A stretch of 64,000 nucleotides of DNA, from NCBI RefSeq assembly GCF_032854445.1, contig NC_088301.1, positions 52,313,187 through 52,377,186 on the forward strand. Reading direction: 5' to 3'. Each line of letters starts with the position of its first letter. Position 1 is the stretch's first letter. This document shows, piece by piece, positions 1 through 11,333 of this stretch. This DNA is from Liolophura sinensis. Its lineage: Eukaryota; Mollusca; Polyplacophora; Chitonida; Chitonidae. The position numbers and the translations under genes were made by a program. Below the pieces are notes generated by a model. The model made no database searches and was not told where the DNA came from. It worked only from the letters and a program-made list of their open reading frames with translations.

Positions 1-203
1 AAATAAAAATCAAAATTCTTTATCATACATTGTTCATGTAAAATGCGCCGTATGTGTTACCGATAAAAACACTTCCTGTCATGCAGGGACCAGACCATCG
101 GGAAACTCAATTTGTTGACAATATGTTAAGAAATTATACTTCTTTAAGAGTGTGTTACACAAATCTAAGAGGGTTCGGCTATGAAGCCATTCCAGCTAAT
201 ATC

Positions 204-351
204 GTGGGAAGGTCTGGCAAAAACCTGCGGATGGTCGTGGGTTTTCCCCGGTTCTGCCCCGTTTCGTCCCACCATAATGGTGGCCGCCGTCGTATAAGTG
301 AAATATTCTTGAGTACGGCGTAAAACACCAATCAAATAAATAAATAAATAA
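204..351 (+). mobile_element. SINE-A, 5'-truncated, with 15-bp target site duplication
   Basis: The 3' two thirds of the SINE-A family: GGGAAGGTCTGGC, then a stretch around CCACCATAATGGTGGCCG, then AAATATTCTTGAGTACGGCG and a (AAAT)n tail. It is flanked by the direct repeat ATTCCAGCTAATATC at 189-203 and 352-366. The paralogous block at 6735-6760 carries one ATTCCAGCTAATATC and no insert, so it is a pre-insertion site. Confidence 0.93.
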
Positions 352-480
352 ATTCCAGCTAATATCATGAAAAAGTGTACATCAGTATGTTTAATTAGTA
401 CATCTAGTGAGTCGTTCTTTGATATTGTTTTAGTTTAGAATATCATTTTTTTTCGTAATTACATCCGTAGTCTGGAATAT

Positions 481-772
481 TGTTCAAAGATGTATTCTTT
501 TAAAGATCTAATGATCGGAAAATTACATGCAGTAGTGAGATACGCGACTTCCAGTGGTCAAAGGGAAGTAATTCATATTGCTTTCTATCGAATTACCTCC
601 CTTCGACCGTGACTCTTTCGACACTTAGTTCAAAGATGTATTCTTTTAAGGATCTAATGATTGGAAAATTACATGCAGTAGTGAGATACGCGACTTCCAG
701 TGGTCAAAGGGAAGTAATTCATATTGCTTTCTATCGAATTACCTCCCTTCGACCGTGACTTTCGACACTTAA
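481..772 (+). repeat. 146-bp direct tandem duplication (two copies)
   Basis: The stretch beginning CAAAGATGTATTCTTTTAA at 485 recurs at 631 almost unchanged through the hairpin AAAGGGAAGTAATTC...GAATTACCTCCCTTCG and into TTTCGACACTTA. The right block A copy (about 6870-7012) has one unit only, so the duplication arose in the left copy. Near-identity of the two halves suggests it is recent. Confidence 0.9.
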
Positions 773-1180
773 TGTAAAATCGGTTGTACTATAACACCGT
801 TTATAAGATCAGCTGAATTTTATCAGAAAACACATTAAGGATGACCTAAGACACTATTAACATATAGGAACAACGCAAGCGAAAGTGTTAACCTCAGTCG
901 GTTCTCCTAAACGGTATTTCTACTTCGCGGGGTAATATTTAGGCTATTTATTTCACTTGTTTTTCAATAATATTTGAACTAGACGACAGCGGGCCAGTTT
1001 TATGGTGGAGGACGAGTGACAGGCTATAATACCGACCAGACTGTAAGAATGAAAGAATATTTATAGGGCCCATATCCACATATGTCTTCATATTTTGTTA
1101 CTTGTGATATTTACCTACACTTTGTAAAGAGTTTGAATCTTTTGTGCCATCATGTTGGTAATTTTGTCACACTGAAGATA

Positions 1181-1217
1181 TTTATTTATTTATTTGATAC
1201 GTGTTTTACGCCGTACT
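1181..1217 (-). mobile_element. SINE-A, minimal 3' tail insertion
   Basis: About 37 bp matching only the reverse-complemented SINE-A terminus (TTTATTTATTTATTTGAT, then GTTTTACGCCGTACT). Flanked by the 11-bp direct repeat CACTGAAGATA at 1170-1180 and 1218-1228, as expected of a severely 5'-truncated target-primed insertion. It lies in the 1035-1435 stretch missing from the right block A copy. Confidence 0.8.
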
Positions 1218-1739
1218 CACTGAAGATAAAGAAAAGCATTGCCTTTAATGTGCAGACGTTAGAATGCATGACTGTTTTATTAGCCTTTTTATCTAGTCTC
1301 TCCACTGCATCAGATCACAACCAAGATAAGACATAATTTATCACGTTGCTCTTAATAGTTTTAAAAACATCAACTCAAAAGCATGTCAAAAAAGAGGAAG
1401 TTTTTTCAGCCGAATTTGTATGTTGTCACAATCTGGGCCGGGCCAAACTGTCACAAACTATTACAGGTTTGTCACAGACTGTAATATACAGGTGCATAAG
1501 CTTCTTTCTAAATTGATCGTTTAGGCCTATAGAACTCGTCTGTCACATTCTAAAAGACTACAACAAATAAAGAGTAAGAGTAAAGAAAAAAAACACCATC
1601 TCTCAAAATTAACTTTATTCAAAGTTCCTTTGCTGAGCATTGACTGAAAATAATTGCTAAAGGGATAATTTTATATTCATACTTACGTATTAAACTGTAC
1701 TTGTAAGCGCAAATATCCGTGACTTTCACTTTACATACA

Positions 1740-3765
1740 AAACTCCAGCAAAAAAGTATGGAAGACGAGAACGACCATAATCCCCAGCCGCGCGTCATGC
1801 AAATACCAATATATATTCCTTTTCCACCGAAACTAGATCTCTTGGGTAATGTGGCAACTAACTGGAAGCGTTTTAGAACGGAGTTGTGGTTGACGGAGAT
1901 GTCAATATTGGGGTCAAATGCTATTCAAAAAATGGGACTAGTGACTGTTAAGCATTTTGAACAAATCTGTTAGCAGTGACACAGAAAGTGCTTGAACTCC
2001 ATACAACAACAACGCCAGAATCTACACTGACATGGAACGGCACAGAAACTGACTTTCATCATGTGTTTGAGGGAGAAGGTAAGTTAGCAGATAAACTTGT
2101 GCTTGAGGTTAAATCAGATGCTCAACCAGTGAATCTCCCGACACATAAACAACCTGTTGCTATTAAGGACAAGGTCAAGGTCGAATTGGATAAACTCACC
2201 AAACTAGGTATTGTCGCTCCGGTGGACAAACCAACCGATTGGATATCGTCAATGGTGGTTATAACTAAGCCCTCTGGCAAACTACGTCTGTGTATAAGTC
2301 ACTGACTAAAGCTTTCAAGAGAAACCATCACTCAACTCCGACAATCGACGGTATACTACCAGACCTCAACAAAGCAAGAGTGTTTTCAACAGTAAATGCG
2401 AAAAATGGTTTCTGGCATATAGAACTCATTGAGGATAGTAGGCCTACTTATCTCACAACATTTGGAACTCCTTGGGGTCGTTTGTTTGGCATGATTAACT
2501 ATGTTCAGGAGTTTGCATCTGGACATTCAGGAATTACCCTGCGTGATCTTCTGAAATCTGACACTTCTGTGGGAGTTTCTATGGTACAGCCAAGTTCAGG
2601 GACAAGCTTTTGAGAAAATCAAAGAGACTATCCGTTGCTTCTGTCTTTCAGTGTTTTGACGACCAAAAGGAAACAGTGTTGCAGTGTGACGCATCTGAAT
2701 ATGGACTGGGTGCTTGCATTCTCCAGGATGGACACCCGATTACGTTTGCCACTCGGTCTCTAACCTCGACTGAGGTAAACTTCGCTCGGATTGAGAAGGA
2801 GCTGTTATCCGTGGTGTTTGGATTTGAGAGATTTGAAACCCACCTGTACGGACGGAAATTCTTGTCGAATCAGACCACAAGCCTCTGGAGATCACATGCA
2901 AGAAAAGTCTACAAGGTGCACCTAAAAAGACACTCAAATCGATTCAGCAAGCAACTGAATCCGACATGACACTGACTCGGCTCACCAGATTGATCCTACA
3001 TGGTTGGCATGAGCAGAAAGATCGTCTTGACCCGAGTCTACAGGTCTATTTTCCATTTAGAGAACGCCCAAAATGGTGTTATCTTCAAAGGCGGACGCCA
3101 AGTGATATTGTCCTTTCGAGATGAGCTTACTTCAACAGTACACTCAAGTCATGTTGGTGTGCAGGGTAGCCTGAGACGAGCGCGAGAGACTATTTATTGG
3201 GCCAATATGAATCGTGACATTGAGGAGTACGTGAATAAGTGCATATTCCAAACAGTCGATTGTGAATAAATCACCGATGAAACCATCTCAACCAACTCCT
3301 GCTGATCGAGCTGTTTCGGAAGGCGTCGCGAACTGGACAGTCCTTGACATTCCAGAACAACCACCAGTGGAAGGGTTATTTGTAAACCAGCCTATCGGAA
3401 GGATTATGTAAATATTGTGTTTTAATGTGTTAACTTTCTTCAAGAACTGAATATCGTATTGCTAGAGGCATTTCTGTGGTTTCGCTTAATCGTTAAATGA
3501 CTTTATGGGTGTCTTTAAAGACATTTTTTTCCATGGACTGTTTATAAGTGAATCCTTTATGTTATTCGGCGAATTGTATGTGCAATGAACATTTCACTTC
3601 GCGTGGACTTTTCAGTGATGATTGGACTTTGAATTGTGTTCAGATTTGTGGATATTCTCAGTTAGAGTTATTATGAACATTTTTGTTTCATTAATCATTC
3701 AGTTTTAATATTTTAACTAATTGGATGTAAAAGCCAAAACTTCTATTTTTTTTATGAAAAGGGGA
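1740..3765 (+). pseudogene. Ty3/gypsy gag-pol relic with three internal deletions
   Basis: A decayed LTR retrotransposon of the Ty3/gypsy group, which would copy itself through reverse transcription. About 1758-1905 reads as a Gag-like N-terminus (FPPKLDLLGNVATNWKRF). It jumps at about 1905 to a protease/RT linker (NAIQKMGLVTV). At 1976-2480 is the RT fingers region (PTDWISSMVVITKPSGKLR, then TPTIDGILPDL, KNGFWHIEL, YLTTFGTPWGR). A second jump near 2483 removes the RT palm with its catalytic YxDD. RNase H follows at 2640-2960 (QCDASEYGLGACILQDG, IEKELLSVVFGFERFETHLYGRK). The integrase zinc finger is at about 3100-3260 (HSSHVG, RARETIYWANM) but lacks the last Cys. A third deletion removes the integrase core; a short pol C-terminus reaches about 3420. 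Frame changes at about 2295, 2605, 2865 and 3265. It cannot encode an active polymerase. Confidence 0.93.
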
Positions 3766-3945
3766 TGTAACGTTAATATATGCATATTTTCTAGAGTAAC
3801 GTAATTACAGAGTGACCTCCCTTACACCATATACTTTGTATTGATGTTGTTGACAATAAAGTTAGCTGTGGCGGAAGACACGGCGCTCGCTAGTTCGGTG
3901 CTAGTTATGAACTCTTACAAACTAACCAGCTAACGAAACAGGGTA
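3766..3945 (+). mobile_element. Candidate 3' LTR of the Ty3/gypsy relic
   Basis: A purine run (GAAAAGGGGA, ending at 3765) resembling a polypurine tract precedes TGTAACGTTAATATATGC, a plausible LTR start. The following 180 bp (to the region of AACGAAACAGGGTAACC) have no counterpart in the paralogous block at 7560-7590, and block B homology resumes at about 3945. I found no second copy at the 5' side (1600-1740), so the 5' LTR is missing. The exact right border is uncertain. Confidence 0.5.
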
Positions 3946-4860
3946 ACCGATAATAATTAATGCAATAATTTTAGTTAAATATCACAATTTTAAATATTAA
4001 AAAAACAAACCCACGTGATACAGTCAATAGGAATTCAGGAAATATTTTACTTGCATGCCTTGCAAATGTGACAATGAAACTACTGCATACAGTTATTCAA
4101 TATACTATTTTGCATGCAGATAGCAAAAATAATGGTGTCCGTACTTTTGTTTTAATATTATCACCATTGTTGTCAGTGAATATATGATTCATCTGTATCT
4201 GTTTGGGGTGAGCTGAGTTGCTGATGAAAAAAGGGAGATCATCTGGGCGAGCACTTTTCATGCTGACCTCCCTTTGACCGTGGAGTGATTATGAATCGTG
4301 TTTTCGAGAGATAACATGGAACGACACTACACTTTCACGCCGGCCATTTTTTGTAACGATGTTCAGCTACAAAGCACATCCCGTTTCCTCATCAAACTGA
4401 ATTGTTAATTTCTGAATTAGGTGAACAGCTAATTAAGAAAACCTGTACTGCAATAGAGAAAACATTTCCATCATCTCTGTACTAGGTAACCTGTTTAGTT
4501 AAAGTAGTCCCTCACATTATGTATACTTGTGTGAAGAACACGGTGCTCTTATCGTGACAGAGTTTCTTTGTTTGTGTAGAGAGATCGTGCTACAGGATCA
4601 TGTGAAGCATGTGAATTGAAGGCATATAATCAATATCGGGGGACAAAGCTCTTCTGCCGTCTGAATGCAGGGGCCATGGCTACATGTCTATCGTATGGGC
4701 ATAAAAAAAATGTATCAGGAGTACCGTGGCCTATAATACACAGCACATTTTAATACCCATTTTCTAGTACATAGGTCGCCACGATATGGCTGAAATATTG
4801 CCGATGTGGCGTTAAGCCATAATCATTCATTCTAGTACATAGGCAATATATAGGCCTATA
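3945..4860 (+). repeat. Tandem unit, block B, left copy
   Basis: Closely matches 7586-8510: GATAATTAATGCA, then ATATCACAATTTTAAATATT, AACAAACCCACGTGATACAG, and on through AACTGAATTGTTAATTTCTG to GAGTACCGTGGCC. Differences are substitutions and small indels plus the 54-bp SINE-C insertion at 4776-4829. No gene is recognised. Confidence 0.85.
4776..4829 (+). mobile_element. SINE-C tail, 54 bp, with 14-bp target site duplication
   Basis: The insert reads ACGATATGGCTGAAATATTG, then CCGATGTGGCGTTAAGCC and a CATTCATTC end. It is bounded by the direct repeat TTCTAGTACATAGG at 4762-4775 and 4830-4843. The paralogous site at 8475-8500 has a single related GTGGTACATAGG and no insert. The sequence resembles a tail I remember as common in gastropod DNA (recollection, not a search result). 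Confidence 0.8.
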
Positions 4861-5954
4861 CATATATAAGATGCCTAAACTTCGAAATAACTTGCGACCT
4901 ACGCTGTGCATTTGCGGTCAAAGGGAAATAAGCACCTGAATTTGTTACCTTCTTTTCAAGCCTTACCTCCCTTTAACAGCTAATGTGCAGATACACGGTT
5001 ACATGTACCGTGAACTGCGTTGAGTTGACGATCACACCTCATTAAGTATGTAAAAATCAGTTAACTGAACGACATATAGCTTAGCCGTGAATTTTTATTG
5101 AATTGAACCGGGTATATTTTAGTTAATAAACTTTATAGTGTATTTAGGTTGCAGGAACCCTACGTAACGTTCTGACCAGGGACACCAATCTGTTTCCAGT
5201 GCTGGAAATCATTCGCAATAATTCGGAGATAAAAATGTAACAATCCATTTAAAGATAATTTATACAAGATACATTATTTTGAAAAATAACATCAAGCTTA
5301 AACTGATGACAAAACACCAGTTCTTGATATTGAAAGGCTCAGTTATGGTACAAGTGTTAACCTTGTGCAGTTCTAAACTAGAGGGTAAAAATGAAATATG
5401 CAGTTGTTAATTGATGAAATCTATGTACACTAGTCGATGAAAGTCTAATGAAGCAATAACTAAATTTAAGGAAAAACAAATTATCATTTATGACCACTTT
5501 ATGCACTACCCTAGAAGATATGGGCTTTGGTGTTAGGGTCCAGGGGAGGTAAACACTTAAGTTTTACTTTTTTCCCCCACTCTTGCTTACCTCCCTTTGA
5601 CCATAGACGTACAAGTATGATATAATGAAACACCCATCAGCGACACAGGTGGCGGCCGCAACGCCATAGACAGATGGAACAAAAAATTCCAAATGAAGTG
5701 AATGCATTCTGTATTGGTAATATATCAAATATGCAGACTAAAGATATTCAGTGTGTATTCAATTTTTTTTAACGTTATACATACCTGTATCCAGTGAGGC
5801 ACGTATATGCATGAAGGAACTGGTAAAAGTTGAAAGTGTGTCCCGTAACTAATCATCGTGTCTCACACATACTATTGCATTCTGTATCACTGTTCACGAG
5901 GTAACCAATTCATAGTTAACTGAAAAGTTTTTGTGTCCCGGTTATAATTGTCTT

Positions 5955-6207
5955 GATTTATTTGATTGGCGTTTTACGCCGTACTCAAGAATATCTAATT
6001 AAAATCAGATCGTATGCATATCGCTTCGCTAACAACTTGTGCCTGGGTGGGAGGAAACCGGGATCATCTCCAGGTTGCTGGCAGACCGTCCCACGTAGGG
6101 CCGGAGAGAAAGCCGTCATGAACTTGACAGCGATTGCATTGACGAGAGGCTCCGGTGTATTTGCACCGCTCTGGCACGCTAAAAACCTCAGCCACGGAGC
6201 CCCTCCC
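5955..6207 (-). mobile_element. SINE-A, near full length
   Basis: Reading the minus strand from 6207: a tRNA-like head (GGCTCCGTGGCTGAGG, then TTAGCGTGCCAGAGCGG), CAATGCAATCGCTGTCAAGT, CTTTCTCTCCGGCCC, CAACCTGGAGATGATCCCGG, a diverged central part, then GAGTACGGCGTAAAACGCCA and TCAAATAAAT. The head suits an internal RNA polymerase III promoter. This is one of two copies here that keep the head. No clear target duplication was found. Confidence 0.85.
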
Positions 6208-6555
6208 CCCCCTTCCCCGGCTCTGGTTATATTTTGCGCTGTAATCAAATTGTCTCCCTTCGACCGTTACAGCGATTGAAGTGTCGGAATTCAAGGAATT
6301 GACTGGCTTGAGCCGCAGATTTGCTACTTTCCCAACATTCCGAGAATTTGCAGCATAAAAATATTTGTCGGAATACAGCGAATATTGTGACTTGAACACC
6401 AGAACTGCGCCATTCCCGATTTTCCGACTTTTAATACTGGGAAGACCGCTTCTCGTTTGGTTTCCAACTTAGTAACAAAAATATCCAACTTAGTAACAAA
6501 AAGTTACAAGGTGGTGATAAAAGAGAATTAGAACTAACACCTTTTAATAAATACA

Positions 6556-7400
6556 TATCAAAATTCTTTATCATACATTGTTCATGTAAAATGCGTCGTA
6601 TGTGTTACCGATAAAACACTTCCTGTCATCATCAGGGACCAGACCATCGGGAAACTCAATTTGTAGATAATATATTAAGAAATTATACTTCTTTAAGAGT
6701 ACGTTACACAAATCTAAGAGGGTTCGGCTTTGAAGCCATTCCAGCTAATATCCTAAAAAAAAAGTATAGGCCTACATCTGAATATTTAATTAGTACATCT
6801 AGCGAGTCGTTTTTTATGTTGTTTAGAATATCATTTTCTCGTAAATACATCAGGAGTCTGGAATTTTCTTCAAACATGTATTTTTTTAAAGGTCTAATAA
6901 TCTGTAAATTATATAAAGGAGTGCGATACGCGACTTCCAGTGGTCAAAGGGAAGTAATTCATATTGCTTTCTGTCAAATTATCTCCCTTTGACCGTGACC
7001 ATTTCGACACTTACCGTGAAATCAGTTGCACTAGTACACCGTTAAAAAGACCAGCTGAATTTGGTTAGAAAACACATACATGATGACCTAAGATACTTTT
7101 AACATTTGGCGACAAAACAAGAGAAAGTGTTAACCTCAATCGGTTCTCCTAAACGATATTTCTACTTCGCGGGGCAACATTTAGGCTAATTGACTGTTGT
7201 TCTTTCAACAATATTTCAACTGGAGGACAGCGGGCCAGCTTTATGGTGGAGGACGGGCGACAGGTTCAGACTGTCACAAACTATTACAGGATGTAATATA
7301 CAGGTGAATAAGCTTTTTTACAAAATGATCGTTTAGGCCTATAGAACTCGTCTGCCACATTCTAAAAGACTACAGCAAATAAAGTAAGACTTGAAATCGG
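6556..7400 (+). repeat. Tandem unit, block A, right copy
   Basis: Counterpart of 8-1600 without the SINE inserts, the 146-bp duplication or the extra 400 bp at 1035-1435. Identity remains obvious by eye over hundreds of bases (for example AGAAATTATACTTCTTTAAG and GAGGGTTCGGCTTTGAAGCC). It supplies empty sites for dating the insertions in the left copy. Confidence 0.85.
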
Positions 7401-7585
7401 ATTAAAAAAGAAAGACAGAAAGAAAAAAAATTCTATCCCTGGTTGTGCCTTCCAGATGTAATTAAAATAATCATAATAATAATAAAAATGCACAGGAACA
7501 TTATTATGGTCGAAGGGAAGTAATTTGATACCGTACTGGAATAACATGGATTATTTCCCTTACACCTCCATGTTTGGTTGTGTGA

Positions 7586-8510
7586 GCGATGATAATTAAT
7601 GCACTACTTTAAGTTAAATATCACAATTTTAAATATTGAAAAAACAAACCCACGTGATACAGTCAATAGGAATTCAGGAAATAACTTCATGCAAATGGAA
7701 TTCCTGCAAATGTGACAATGAAACTACTGCATACAGTTATTCAATACACTATTTTGCATGTAGATAGCAAACATTATGATGTCCGTACTTTTGTATTTAT
7801 ATTATCAGCATCGTTGTCAGTGAATATATGATTCATCAGTATCTGAGATAACTGGGTGCAAAGTGGGGTGCTTGGGGTGAGCTGAGGTGCTGATGAAAAA
7901 AGGGAGATCACCTGGGCGAGCACTTTTCTTGCTCACCTCCCTTTGACCGTGGAGCGCTTTCCAATCGTTTTCTCGAGAGAAAACGTTGAGCGACACTACT
8001 CTTTCACATAATTTACGTCCATTTTGTAAGGATATTCCGCTACAAAGCGCATCCCATTTCCTCATCAAACTGAATTGTTAATTTCTGAATTAGGTGAACA
8101 GCTAATTTAGAAAACCTGTACTGCAATAGAGAAAACATTTCCATCATCTCTGTACTAGGTCACATGTTTAGTTAAAGTAGTCCCTCGCATTGTGTATACT
8201 TGTGTGAAAAGCACGGTGCTCTAATCGTGACAGAGTTTCTTTGTTTGTGTAGGGAGATCGTACTACAGGCTTCGTTTGGCCTGGCCGAGAAACCCTGCAC
8301 ACAAACAAAGAGCAGCGTGTGAGGCGTGCAAATGCATGTGAAGTGCAAATCAATACGGGGGGACAAAGCTCTTCTGCCGTCTGAATGCCGGGGCCCAGGC
8401 TACATGTGTATCTTAATGGAATAAAAAAAAATGTATTAGGAGTACCGTGGCCTGTAATACACAGCACATTTTAATACACACTTTGTGGTACATAGGCCAT
8501 TTATAGGGGG
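7586..8510 (+). repeat. Tandem unit, block B, right copy
   Basis: Counterpart of 3945-4860. It directly follows block A (7400) and a short AT-rich spacer, whereas in the left copy the Ty3/gypsy relic lies between A and B. It also carries sequence around CTTCGTTTGGCCTGGCCGAG (8268-8320) that the left copy lacks. Confidence 0.85.
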
Positions 8511-8586
8511 GAAACTATAGGTTTACATTTATTATGTTTTTGGCTTTGCGGTTATAGTCTCTAAGCTATAAAGTCTTTATCTTTTG

Positions 8587-8705
8587 ATAAAAAATTTCAC
8601 TAAAAAAAAAATAAAAAAGAAAAATAAAAATAAAAAAAGAAAAACAACAAAAAAAAAAGAAAAACAAGACAACAACCCCCCCTCCCACCAAAAAAAAACA
8701 ACAAC
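8587..8705 (+). repeat. A-rich low-complexity tract
   Basis: Almost pure A with scattered T, G and C, then CCCCCCCTCCCACC and (CAA)n. The poly-Phe reading on the opposite strand is a composition artefact, not a protein. Confidence 0.9.
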
Positions 8706-8709
8706 AACA

Positions 8710-11320
8710 ACACAAAAACATACTGCAAAATGAATAATTCATATATGTCTGTTGTATATTCGGCCTGAGTAAATTTTTCTTTTGCAGCTTTCTCAAATAA
8801 CCTATTATAGGCCTATAAGCGATTGTAGCACTGTAAGGCAAGTTTTGAAACGAATAATAAAGGCTTTGATGGCTTCGAAGTGATACAGAATTAATAGGAG
8901 AAATCCGAAAAATAGCATGAGTTTCACTACGCTTTAATTGATGATTCAAATGGTAGAATGCATGTAATGCTCAAGCCTATGCTTTTGTGCCAACAAGTTC
9001 ATGCACGTCTAACACAGTACAATATATATGTTGTTGTTGTCATTTCAACAAAGCTCGTCGGAAAGCTGGGATCATAGTGGTTGTGTGTCAGTTCTGCGAC
9101 AATCCCCAGATTCCACCACTTTACAGAGACGAGGTACTGGTCGGAAAGTGGAAAATTTTGGGACTTAGACACCATATCAGCGACATTCCTCACAATCCGA
9201 TTTCTCCGTGACATTCTGAAAGCGCACTTGCATAGCTAAATGAGCCCACATTGTACACCCAGTTATTTGCTGCCTAAGAATTCATGTCGTGAATTGGTGT
9301 GTAAAAAAATCCTTTGTAATGAAAATATCTAGGGCCTTTGTGAAATTTCTTTTATTTTTAATGACTTCTTGTATAGAATAGGTCGAATCATTCATGGACA
9401 TCAAAAGTCTATGAATCATAATTTTACCACCATTAAAACATATTAGCCTAGGGCCTATTACTTACTACCAAGCACGTTAGACCGCGAGATCACCAGGCAA
9501 ATATAAGAACATAAATGATAATATTATTATTTATAAGTGTGCTGTTGGTCAGTTCCCGGCTGTTCCTCTCGAATGTGGTCCTATCTGAATGTTGGGAATG
9601 TCGAGGCTAAAGCCGCAGTTCTGCGACATTCTCCACATTAAGGCGATAGCAGTGGCCGTGACTGCGGAAGTGAATCGGGGGAATGTTGCTATTTTAGCAT
9701 CACATCGGCGACATTCCCCATAATCAGATTATAGGCCTACTGGCTGCATTGTTATAAAGACCCATGACAGTTTTATGCTGCATACCATGCATACAGACCT
9801 ACGCAAACAAATTTGTGAGCCATTGGTTTAGTGAATACATACAACAAAGAAATCGAATATTTTGTGGTATGGAACACGAGGATGTGGCCTATGCTGAATT
9901 TATGTTGCCATACATGTCTTTTGATAGACTAATGTAGCTACGAGATATTATATAATATACAGGCTATATTATACCATACAATCTGTAGGCCTACATATAC
10001 ACCATCCACAAAACACAGAACTCTGCACGAGATTAATTCGGCTTTTCAAAATAATTTTAAATATGATAGTTTAACCTTACGATGTATTATCTGTAACCGC
10101 GTAGGATAAATTCATCGTATGCACGCATATATTTGGTCTCACATTGCTTTTAGTTAACAATTAACCAAGATTGCAATGTAAGGGAGGAAATAGTGGTAGG
10201 TTTCTCCCTGATTACTTCCCTTTGACCATGGATCGGTTTTTTGTCCTTCGCTTAAGTATGGGAGATGTGTTTCAAAAATCACCAGTCCCCCGTGCTTATC
10301 TCCCTTCCACCATGATGGCGGCTCTTGAATGCATTACCGTCTAAAAACGATATTAACAGTGTATCAGTCTATCACACGGGTCTGGTGTAATAGATAGACA
10401 TCAAGGAACTTGTAACACGAATATTTACCTCTTGTTCTACGCCTGTTCATTCTGTTCTGTTGGAGGTTTTCATACTGAAACAGAAATCTACATACGGTAT
10501 CGGAATATAACAAACATCAGTTTTACCGCTTATTTACATGTGTTCAACTTTTAATATTTTGGCCTATATAGATGGCAACAGCTTCTTGGCTAATATATTT
10601 TTGTTTTCAATATAGGCCTAACGCTTGTGATCATCTGTACTTCTGAGCTAAAGTCATCGGCCTCTGTAGCTAGTAATAACGATACACGCTGCGTTGATGT
10701 TTGAGCGAATGCACATTGCATGAAATGTGTATTCTACTGATTATGCTATAGCCTATTCTGACAACGACATTCCTTTGTTCGAGATTTACCAAGCCACTGG
10801 GCAGAGCACATGGATTACCTCCCTTTGACCATGACATGCATTTTAACGCCCCCCAGTCAGAAAATACCAGCTAGTGGCAAAGTTGACTTGATATCAGTCT
10901 CGGAGATAATAATATGCCATTTTGTAACACACTCTACTTTTATCTTTCTAAGGATTATTGTAGAAAGTTCATCTCCGCATATGTGATAAGTGTCATTTTA
11001 AACCAAACATGCAACATTAGATACCCCCTAAAACAACCCAACTTTCCTCTCATGCATGCACGCGTATTATTGATGACACACCGTATCTTATTGTTCAGTA
11101 AGGTAGGCCTTGTCACAATGATGTGATTATATAGTCCGTTGTAGCTTCCTTTGTTAGGGCGCCATTATACATATGGAATTTGGCAGAACATTTGAATATC
11201 TGCACATTAATGTCAGTGTCACTATTTTACACAGCGCAGTTCATCAAAATAACCCTCAGAACACTGAAAATATACACAACATATTAAGATTATATTCGCA
11301 TCTAAATCCTTTCTAATTCT
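8710..11320. other. Non-coding interval
   Basis: Apart from the CGACATTCC repeats and hairpin arms listed separately I see no gene here. The few open frames of 70-75 codons are unlike known proteins. AGGCCTA is unusually common (for example 8810, 9738, 9986 and 10612). Confidence 0.6.
9088..9727 (+). repeat. Two related CGACATTCCCC-type repeats
   Basis: 9088-9210 (TTCTGCGACAATCCCCAGATT, later ATCAGCGACATTCCTCACAA) and 9618-9727 (TTCTGCGACATTCTCCACATT, later ATCGGCGACATTCCCCATAA) share the same start and end motifs about 100 bp apart. They look like two diverged copies of a short element of unknown type. Sequence at 6290-6425 has similar wording but is weaker. Confidence 0.45.
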
Positions 11321-11333
11321 GTCTTTTCTAATA

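Larger units (their letters stand above)
1..1605 (+). repeat. Tandem unit, block A, left copy
   Basis: Sequence from about position 8 reappears, diverged, from about 6556: the same runs ATCAAAATTCTTTATCATAC, the CACTTCCTGTCAT stretch, the sequence around AAATTATACTTCTTTAAGAG, and the end CACATTCTAAAAGACTACA (1553 and 7356). The left copy is longer because it contains a SINE fragment (204-351), a 146-bp internal duplication (481-772) and about 400 bp at 1035-1435 that the right copy lacks. No host coding region is seen. The open frames here are short and unlike any family I know. Confidence 0.8.
556..10832. repeat. Dispersed AAGGGAGGTAA hairpin family (about 12 copies)
   Basis: Imperfect inverted repeats with arms like GGTCAAAGGGAAGTAATTC and GAATTACCTCCCTTCGACC around a 10-30 bp loop. 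Two-armed copies: 556-611, 702-754, 4227-4280 (weak left arm), 4916-4977, 5536-5602, 6942-6994, 7508-7568, 7892-7949 (weak left arm) and 10179-10231. Single right arms: about 6248-6270, 10293-10312 and 10812-10830. Related left arms turn up at 34720 and 39163. The copies at 556, 702 and 6942, and those at 4227 and 7892, are paralogous through the block duplications; the others look independent. Confidence 0.85.

Noticed and set aside
6064-6399. 111-codon minus-strand frame
   Set aside because: Mostly translated SINE-A head; not a gene.
8566-8949. 127-codon minus-strand frame with long Phe and Cys runs
   Set aside because: It is the complement of an A-rich, CAA-rich low-complexity tract; no protein signal beyond composition.
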